Of a DNA stretch of 64,000 nucleotides, positions 56,775 through 64,000 are shown in pieces (position 1 is the first letter of the stretch; the number at the start of each line of letters is the position of its first letter). Made by a program: the position numbers and the translations under genes. Under the pieces are notes generated by a model. It was not told where the DNA came from, did not search any database, and saw only the letters and a program-made list of their open reading frames with translations. Source of the DNA: Hyaloperonospora brassicae (taxonomy: Eukaryota; Oomycota; Peronosporomycetes; Peronosporales; Peronosporaceae). The DNA lies in contig CANTFL010001372.1 in NCBI GenBank assembly GCA_947650285.1, positions 124,001-188,000 on the forward strand, written 5' to 3'.

Positions 56775-58500
56775 TCAAGCACGTATGTACTTGCGAACAA
56801 ACTGATACTGGCGGGGCCAGTAAAAGTCGCGACTTACCGTGAGGTAAGTCTTTTCTCTACCACGATGGCCGCTTGTTGGGGCATCGTGACACTCATACAT
56901 GATGCGTAAACGCAAATTATGATGAGCGGGTACGACGACACGAGGCGTGTCGTCGGCAACAGCTGTATAGTACAGCAATCCGTTGCGTGTACTATACCGA
57001 TCCGATGAGGATCGGTACAAAGCCGGTAAATCCCTCATGGATTTACTGGATGGATTCACCAGATGATCCATCAATCGCAGAAGATCCTTATCTTCCGCGT
57101 ATGCCTTTCGTACGTCGTCAAGTAAACTTGACGACGGGACACTGACTGACAGTGTCGCAACAGTGGGCTTGTCCTCACTGTTGGATTGCGCGTCCGGCTC
57201 GAAATCGGGCCGGCGCGAAAGAGCATCCGCGACGACATTGAGTCGTCCCGGTTTATACTCCACGGAGAAGTTATACTCCGCGAAGAAAGACAGCCACCTC
57301 GCCATTCTTTGCGAGAGGTGTGGGCTGTTTACGGCCGTGCGTAATGACGCATGGTCCGTGTAGACAACAAACGGTCTATCTCCCAAGAGATAGACGCGAA
57401 ACTTAGCCATTGCGTATTTCATGGCAAGGAGTTCCTTGTCATGCACTGGGTAATTACGCTCAGCTGCTTGCAGCTGACGCGATTGATAACAGATGACGCG
57501 CTCCGCGCCATCTGCATCGAACTGCATTAACGCACAGCCGATTGCGAAATCGCTGGCGTCACAGACCACATGAAATGGTCTGTCCTGATCTGCAATCGCC
57601 AAGATCGGCGATTGCATCAAGCTTTGCTTGATACCTTCAAAGGAACGCTGGCACTCAGCGTTCCATGACCACTTGACATTTTTCTTGAGCAAGCAAGAAA
57701 GATGTACCGTCATCTCGGCGTAGTTGCGCGAGTACTTGTGCAAGTACGCCGCAAGACCAAGGAACTTTCGAAGTCCCTTGAAATCGACTGGCACTGGCCA
57801 GTCGGTGATCGCCTTGATCTTTTCGGGATCAGGGCGTACGCCGTGTTTCCCCACGATGCACCCAAGAAGTGGTATTTCGCTAGCCGCGAATATACACTTC
57901 TTGAGGTTGGCGTACAACTTATGCTTGCGCATAAGTTGAAGAACCTGACGAACGTGAGTTCTGTGAACTTCAACGTCCGTCTTCCCGTCCATAGCCCGGC
58001 TATGGACCAACAAATCGTCGAAGTAAATAGGTGCGAAGTCTTGCACCGGTCTCAACAAGTTTGTGACACATCTGTTGAATGTTGCAGGGGCATTGCTCAG
58101 CCCCTGTGGCATCACTAGCCACTCCCACAGCATCCCTCTGGGGGTACTCACTGCCGTGAACGGGATGTCCCGTTCACGCATGAGGATCTGATAGAATCCG
58201 TCCATCAGATACATGGACGAAGAGAAGGTACTCTTCGACACACCATCTATGATGACGTCCTTCCTCGGTATCGGCGTCTGAGCCGGTACCGTTGCAGCAT
58301 TCAGCTTGTTGAATGCGTGCACTATCCGCCACCCTCCTATGGTCTTTCGCACACAGAAGGTCGGAGAGCTGTGAGGGGATGTTGATTCCCTCACATGGCC
58401 CGCTGCTAAGCGATCGGCAAAGAACTTGCCGATCGCTAGTACTTGTTCACGAGGCAGTGGCCACTGCTTCATGACACAATACTTCGAGCCCGGTCTGAGC
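56775..58500 (-). pseudogene. RT and RNase H of element C
   Basis: Open from MKQWPLPREQVLAIGKFF to KYIRA. It contains MDGFYQILMRERDIPFTAV, MPQGLSNAPATFNR, IYFDDLLVHS (the V of the family is L here), VVCDASDFAIGCALMQF, DKELLAMKYAM, VYTDHASLRTA and VADALSRRPDF. It is separated from the protease part by a 1-bp deletion near 58524 (CTTGTCC, where B has CTTTGTCC). Confidence 0.88.
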
Positions 58501-59885
58501 TCGATCTCGTGTCGAGTGCCTTGTCCTTAGGCAACTCGCACGGTACGGATTCAGGGAACACATCCCTGAATTCGATCAAATCCTTATACAAAGGATTTGC
58601 CTGAAGTGACTCCCAGGATTGGGACGCGTATCGCTCAATCCGAGTCTTCTCATCGAGGACACTTTCGTCCATCAATGAGCTGCTGAGAACCCGTTCGTTC
58701 TCAGCAAATACTGTTGCCGACCGAATGTCGGTCACATACTCGTCCTCTGTGACGAGTACGCAGATCTGCTTGACTTTGCCACTACGCAGATCACGCAAGA
58801 ACCGTTTCGGTTCTAGCGTTGGCAACTGATTTATCTCCGAAGTTGACTTCGGAGGCACAATCAGATCAAGCGTATAAGCGCCTACGCTTGATCCGTCATT
58901 AACCAAGACGTTCAACGTCTCGGTTACTTCCTGGGAACTTGCTTCCACAGGTTGCTGAGGGCCTAATCCCTCAGCAAGCGACTCTTGAGGAATTCCTTCC
59001 TCAAGTACGTGGGGACTTATTCCCTCGACGTCTTCCGACTGTGGCTGTAAAACAACAGTCAGGGACCGATCCTTTGCGGTCGACCCTCCAGTCGACCTAG
59101 AATTTCCATGTTGCCCTTTGGAGGCAACCGGTTAAATACTTTCCAAGATGATGCCCGCTAGGCATGCATCCATGTCCCGGTCCACTCGACTTATTCGAGT
59201 GGTGGACCTTCGGCGCAGCCTGTACTTCTATACAGCCGCCGGGAGCTTGCTCCACAGTGTAGTGATCAACTACACTGTGACCTTGTGCAGTCGTGCTAAC
59301 GACCGTACCGCAAGTGAGGCCATCGCACTCACTCGCGGAACATCCACACGCTTGTGGACGCTCCAAGATGTTCATCAGATGGCCATCTGATGAACAGTCG
59401 GTAGGCATCTTCACGGATCGATGCTGCCGGCTCACCCTTGGCTAGTACTTTCTGAGCCAAGGTAATCCCAGGATGACATCAAATTTGTCATCCAGATCTA
59501 GTACGATGAAGTCATCATCGTACTGTTCGCCCTCCAACCTGTAGTGGATTCCGACTACACGTTTCTGAACGGTTATCGATGCGCCTGTTGCAAGGCGCAC
59601 CGTCATCCTTGTGAGGGAAATGTCGCGCTCAACGAACTTGAGCCTACGACCCTCTAGTGACTGGCGACGAACAAAGTTGTTAGACGCCCCACAGTCTACT
59701 AGGGCACGAAGCGACAAATCATTTGTCGTTTCCAACTTCAAGGCGATGAGCGAAACGTCATCACCAGGTGCAGAGACACACAATGATTGTGTATCTGGAG
59801 CAACTTTCGTCAATAGATTTGCAAATTCTCTTGAGGTTGCTGGGTCAGTAGGGCGCTCCGCCCCTACTGACCCCGACCATTTTTT
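58501..59885 (-). pseudogene. Protease and linker of element C, with several indels
   Basis: Protease at 59442-59813 (LVDCGASNNFVRRQ, ILGLPWLRKY), then a stop where B has continuous sequence. The linker reads in other frames at 59097-59435 and 58469-58948 (LNVLVNDGSSVGAYTLDLIV, LRSGKVKQICVLVTEDEYV). A locally altered patch at about 59100-59150 differs strongly from A and B. Confidence 0.82.
59846..59885 (-). promoter_or_regulatory. -1 frameshift signal of element C
   Basis: Slippery A AAA AAT at 59879-59885 (minus strand) and the same hairpin at 59846-59869 as in B, identical in layout. Confidence 0.78.
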
Positions 59886-61018
59886 GATGGTCCGTCTCGC
59901 TGTTGCGGCTTCGCAACAGCGCTGGACCCACGCCCATTGCCCTTTCTGGCAAAAGGTCGTCTATTTCGCTCAGTACTGTTTGGTACTGGGCGTGGAGCAC
60001 TACACTCGTATGCGTAGTGCCCTAACTTCTGACAGCGATTGCACCTCTTCAATCGCTTGTTGTGTGAAGAGCGGGGTCTCTCGCTCTCAATATAACAGAG
60101 GTCCCATGGTTCTGGACCTCCGATCTCTTGTCGTCTTAGTGGACGGTAAGAGTTTGAGCTAGCATGAGCCTGTCTCATGCTAAAGTCTTCCTGTTCCGCG
60201 GCTGATATCGCTTCTTCAAGCGTATTCAGCTCAAGGCGGAACAGGTGGCTCCTGACGGGCCCTTCTGCGAGCCCTTGCATGAACACCGTAATCAACGTGT
60301 GTTCATGTACTGGGTTGGCAGTTATACTACTCGCAAGGAGTCGTATATGTTGTGCGTAAGCGTGCACATCACGCTTACCCTGCTTGAGTTTCAGGAGCTC
60401 TGAACGAGCCCTGAACTCAGCACGTGGCGGCTCAAACGTTTGTCTGAGCCGGGACTTGAAGTCATCTAGCGACCTAAACACATTTGGGTCGCTACTCTCG
60501 AGTCCCAGGGACCAATTTTTGGCACGCCCTGCCAAGTGGGTCTGAGCTTATGTGAGTTTCATTTGCTCATCTTCGACGCGACGAGCCCTTAAGGCTCTGT
60601 CGAGTTCGACAAACCATAGTAACAGGGAGTCCTCCGGGACTTCACTGTACTTGGAGATGTCAACCTTCATGACCTCGGGACGACGCGCATGCGCCGTCCC
60701 GCCCACAGCAGCATGGAATTGCTGCTGTCTCAACAGCTCTGTCTGTTGAGTACCGAGTTCTCTCAACTGCTCGGCCTGTTGAGAGCCTTGATGGTGAAGC
60801 AAGGATACTTTCTCCCTTTCGGCGACAAGTTCATGTCTAATGAACTTGGCGATAGCGGCATGTTGTTGGTGTCTGTCTAGAGACTCCAACATGGCGCTAA
60901 TGGCGAACTCGCCTACGGTAGAACTCATTCGTTCTACCGCACCCCATTCGATGTCACTAAAATGGGTAAACCCTTCACGCGTGGCGTGAAAGGTCTCTTC
61001 ATCATCCAACATGTTCAT
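59864..61018 (-). pseudogene. Gag of element C (one internal TAA)
   Basis: Same start and tail as B's Gag. A TAA replaces Phe in the KLTFAQTHLAG block near 60545-60550. The rest, including the Retrotrans_gag domain and the CNRCQKLGHYAYEC knuckle, is in the same frame. Confidence 0.88.
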
Positions 61019-61052
61019 GTTGGATGTTGTGGTCCTTGGAAGGACTACAAAG

Positions 61053-61060
61053 TGCTACCA
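61053..61060 (-). promoter_or_regulatory. Primer binding site of element C
   Basis: TGGTAGCA on the minus strand, two bases after the 5' LTR, as in B. Confidence 0.62.
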
Positions 61061-61062
61061 GG

Positions 61063-61454
61063 TGTAACGGGGCACATCCTTGCGTGAACTTAACGCAAGG
61101 GTTTCGGGTGCCCCGACAGACGTACACGAGGCGAACGAGGAAGCGTAGGTAAGGTAAAAGCAGAGCTGTTATATTAATATAATTATGGATTTTAACTACT
61201 GTCTCTCTGTTTGACTTAACTTAATTATGCCAATATAACTGAGTGTATGGTGACGTCTCGTCACCACTCATTGCGCGCGTCTTGCGGCGATAGGTGGGTT
61301 GATATCATCAATATATCAACCAATGAACAGACTCTTTGGTCAACCCTTCAATATCACCGCTTCGGTGATATTAATCAAAGAACATTCAACTTAATATTAT
61401 TTATTGTCACTTTCTTTAAAGTGACACTTCCATGTAACGGGCTGCCTCGTTACA
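61063..61454 (-). repeat. 5' LTR of element C
   Basis: 392 bp with TG...CA ends. It differs from the 3' LTR by about fifteen changes, including two compensating one-base indels. Confidence 0.95.
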
Positions 61455-61459
61455 CTCAG
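61455..61459. repeat. Target site duplication of element C, right copy (CTCAG)
   Basis: Exact match to 53463-53467. Confidence 0.9.
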
Positions 61460-63490
61460 CGGTAAAGGGACCCATCATTTTGACTCGATCTCGATCCAGG
61501 TGACGTGCATGTCGTCTTATCGGACACGAGCGGTTGCATGTACTATACGCGAGGGCCATTGTTCATGATGTCAATAAATGACACACGTGCGACCGGCCGG
61601 CGACAAGCATTATGCAACACCGTCGCTTACGCCGTCGAGCAATCTTGGTGTGGTTCGGTATGTAAACAGTTCGGAATGTGCCGCGCGATCGTCGAGTGTG
61701 CAGGTGGAGTGGATACATGGGGGCTATCGCGTAGCGCTCATCAATGAGAGAAGAAGACCATATTGGCGAAAAAGATAAAATATGTTGGCATAATGACAAA
61801 AGCTTAGCGGCTCAAACAAGTTAATTGATCCATTAGTTGCTGCGTTCAGGACTAGACCCGTCCCAGATGCACCTCGATCAAATGGCTTAGAACTACTCGA
61901 CTCGTGCTAACCCGTCACTCGCGCGAGGTCATCAGCCGCTCGTCCTCTTTTCGTCTACACGCGAGCACATACAGAGAAAGATGGCTACATCACACGCGCA
62001 CGCTTCACGGAAGAACGACGCCACGATCCGGACGTTCCATGGCAAGTAAGGCCAACGCATGTACGACGACGTCACTGGCGACTGAAGCCCCACAACGAGT
62101 GGGTATGACACACCAAAACACGCGATTGAAATGGCCACAGTGGCATCTGCGAGCGGCGCGGCACTCTATGCCCTCACGTTCGATGCCTTTCAGGCTGCGG
62201 TGGTTTGTCGCTAGGCCGTGTTGTGATTGGCTGAAGTAACGCTAGGGACGGAGCGTGGCGCCGCTGCTGCTCATGGACAAAGAGGGAACAAAGTCAGTGC
62301 GCTCATTGACCTCGTGATCCACTGCGTCGTGCATGGCGACGGCTCATCTATAGACGACACGTATAGACGCTGTGTAATGAGTACACGAAGGCTAAGTGCC
62401 TCGGGGGAAGCGAATGAATTCGGGAGTTGTGGTGGGGTTGTACTACCGTAAGCATTTCTCACGTGTGTTGTAAAACAGAGCAACACGACGGGAGAAAGAC
62501 TGCATGGATATGGACGGAGATGAGCGCTTGCTACTGTGCGGTCACTTGATATGGCAATGAAGCACACGGATCTGTGTCAATGCGGTCACACGTCCGTAGG
62601 AACGGGACTCAAGCGGACCTTGGTGGCGTCAAGGCTCGCTCATGTACCATCACAAGCGGGTAGAGTAGCTGTATGACTTGCGTTGTACTTATCTGCTCGG
62701 GTGATGGTGAGATAGACAACAAGCTAGTCATGTACTGTGCTTCACGTCGATTGTAAGTTTTAAAGCTACGCAAGCGTTAGCAAATAAGACCAAGCACGAT
62801 TCGAGGGCGCTCATACCATGGTACCTGCGTTTGTGTTGATGAGCGTAAGGACGAAAGGATTTTGAAGCTACGATGGACAGTCACGCCCATGTGGAGGTAC
62901 CATGTAACTGAAGAGCTGTCAAGGCTCACGAGCAGCTTTGTTGCAGCACTCCCCGGCATGGGAATGCATTGGTGACGCAGCGTGTCATCATGTTGCAATC
63001 GACTCGTCTTGACACCATTTGTGTCGATACCTACGAAGCATGGTTTAACTCGCTAAGTAACACGGCACGCTGTTTCTGCGGGTGCAAGCTTGGGCCTTCG
63101 ACTCCTTTCTTAGCGGACAAATGGGGCTGTCGGCCGAACCATTACACTTGATAGGGTCAGAGATCCCTAAAGCTGTTGACACAGCCAGTAGTCTATCGTA
63201 TGCTATTGCCAAGTTAACAACACCGATAAGGGGGAGTCCCCCTTCCTTGACGTGGAGTGCGGTCACCGAAGTGTCTGCAATGCGTGGAGAACGCCAAACC
63301 GCCGTAATATCTCACCTAGGGTAGTTTCTTTCTACCCAGGAAGTTTCCCTTACGTTCCTTAACTCCCACCCGGCGAGCAGTAACTTACAGAATTTGCGAC
63401 TCCGTGGCGTACCTTTTGCACGCTTGCTTCACATTGTCTACCGGCTGCGACCCATTTGAGAGCCCAGTCGGTGGCTCGGCTTTGCATTCG
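61460..63490. other. GC-balanced stretch, no gene recognised
   Basis: Composition returns to that of the ubiquitin end of the window. Several overlapping frames of 60-110 codons occur on both strands (for example 61904-62239 and 62271-62567), but none has a signal peptide, domain or splice-consistent extension. Confidence 0.45.
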
Positions 63491-63511
63491 ATCCTAGCCT
63501 GCTGTCTATCT

Positions 63512-63573
63512 GCTGGGACTCGAGCCCGTAACCTCACGGTCAGAACCGCCGTGGCCATCCCACTGCACCGCCC
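63512..63573 (-). repeat. tRNA-like segment, possible SINE head
   Basis: On the minus strand the order is GGGCGGTGCAGTGG, GATGGCCACGG, CCGTGAGGTTACGGG and CTCGAGTCCCAGC. The last part fits a pol III B box (GGTTCGANTCC-like) and the first an A-box-like region, with a possible anticodon stem CACGG/CCGTG. The ends do not form an acceptor stem, so it is not a functional tRNA gene. A tRNA-derived SINE is the likeliest reading. Confidence 0.4.
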
Positions 63574-63600
63574 TGATCAGTAAAAAATCTCTCTACGAGC

Positions 63601-64000
63601 GCATCTATGTGCAATAGTGGCTCCCATCGGCCGCTAAGAGGCCTCTCAACGTGGAGTGTGCGCTCGCCGCAGCGGCGACACGTGGCGCGGGGTACGCCTC
63701 CAGTCCGTAAAACCCCCCTGCTAGGCTGCTTGCGCGACCCATCGGTCCCCTTCGCACACACCCGAGACATCGAGCGCAGCGTGCCCGTGTCAGAACTTCA
63801 ACCCTGTCGGCTCCCCTAGGGGAGGATTCCCTCCGACGTGGCCGCCCCCGAAGGGGGAAAGGGACTGGCTTGAGCTGAACCGTGAAAATTTGGGAATGTT
63901 CGCAAGCAGATCAGATACTGATGCTTTCCAGGGCCATGATTTTGCTTTGCAACACCACGGAGATGCTTTGGCATTTAACACGCGGTATAGTTGCGACTCC
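63601..64000. other. Window end, no gene recognised
   Basis: GC-rich start with short palindromes (CCCCCGAAGGGGG, CTCCCCTAGGGGAG). A 63-codon minus-strand frame at 63790-63981 has a Trp/Lys/Ser-rich sequence without a recognised domain. Confidence 0.4.

Larger units (their letters stand above)
53468..61454 (-). mobile_element. Ty3/gypsy chromovirus element C (full-length, mutated)
   Basis: A 7987-bp element on the minus strand, flanked by a perfect CTCAG duplication. Same organisation as B. LTRs 53468-53859 and 61063-61454 (both 392 bp) differ at about fifteen positions by eye, so it is older than B. Gag has a TAA, the linker between protease and RT is scrambled by indels, there is a 1-bp deletion before RT, and integrase has the same three TGA codons as B. 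The antisense ORF has an indel and a TGA. Confidence 0.95.

Overview
The window looks like nuclear DNA of an oomycete, most likely in the Peronosporales (Phytophthora or a downy mildew). Four things point there: a ubiquitin/ribosomal-protein S27a gene with a very short intron; chromodomain Ty3/gypsy retrotransposons of a type I associate with Phytophthora-like genomes; a degraded Mutator-like (MULE) transposase; and a secreted WY-type effector candidate in a gene-poor, repeat-rich setting. The species cannot be named from sequence alone.

Layout. At 1-378 (minus) is the 5' part of a ubiquitin-S27a fusion gene with a 74-nt intron and a frame disruption in an A run. From 379 to 6693 is mostly non-coding sequence with a decayed MULE transposase at about 3240-5230. 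A diverged solo LTR lies at 6694-7164. Element A (7536-15527, plus), element B (16764-24737, minus) and element C (53468-61454, minus) are three near-full-length copies of one chromoviral Ty3/gypsy family. B and C have perfect 5-bp target site duplications (CCCGG and CTCAG); A has a 4-of-5 match. At 25312-26232 is an intact 306-aa secreted effector candidate with an oomycete-like initiator just upstream. From about 26.2 to 53.4 kb the sequence is AT-rich and nearly gene-free. It holds two probable TIR elements (26944-27795 and 29529-30460), a GATC-rich tandem repeat (about 30.66-31.18 kb) and a heavily decayed gypsy pol (about 40.85-42.65 kb). After element C, 61455-64000 has no gene I recognise, only a tRNA-like (SINE-like) stretch on the minus strand.

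How the retroelement works, as read from the three copies. Gag (coiled coil, Retrotrans_gag domain, CCHC knuckle) is followed by a -1 frameshift signal: a slippery A AAA AAT, a short spacer and a stable hairpin. Pol then gives protease (D-C-G), RT (YFDD), RNase H, HHCC/DDE integrase and a C-terminal chromodomain. Between the end of pol and the 3' LTR, and overlapping the chromodomain end of pol on the opposite strand, all three copies carry a long antisense reading frame of about 535 codons. It encodes an acidic N-terminus, a conserved Cys-containing middle domain and a coiled-coil C-terminus.

The most unusual signal is that this family, LTRs and both coding strands alike, is tiled with short perfect inverted repeats roughly every 20-30 nt. 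Several LTR stems show compensatory base-pair changes between copies and in the diverged solo LTR. A second oddity is that the copies share in-frame TGA codons inside integrase. The family has therefore been copied with integrase already interrupted, which suggests mobilisation in trans or stop readthrough.
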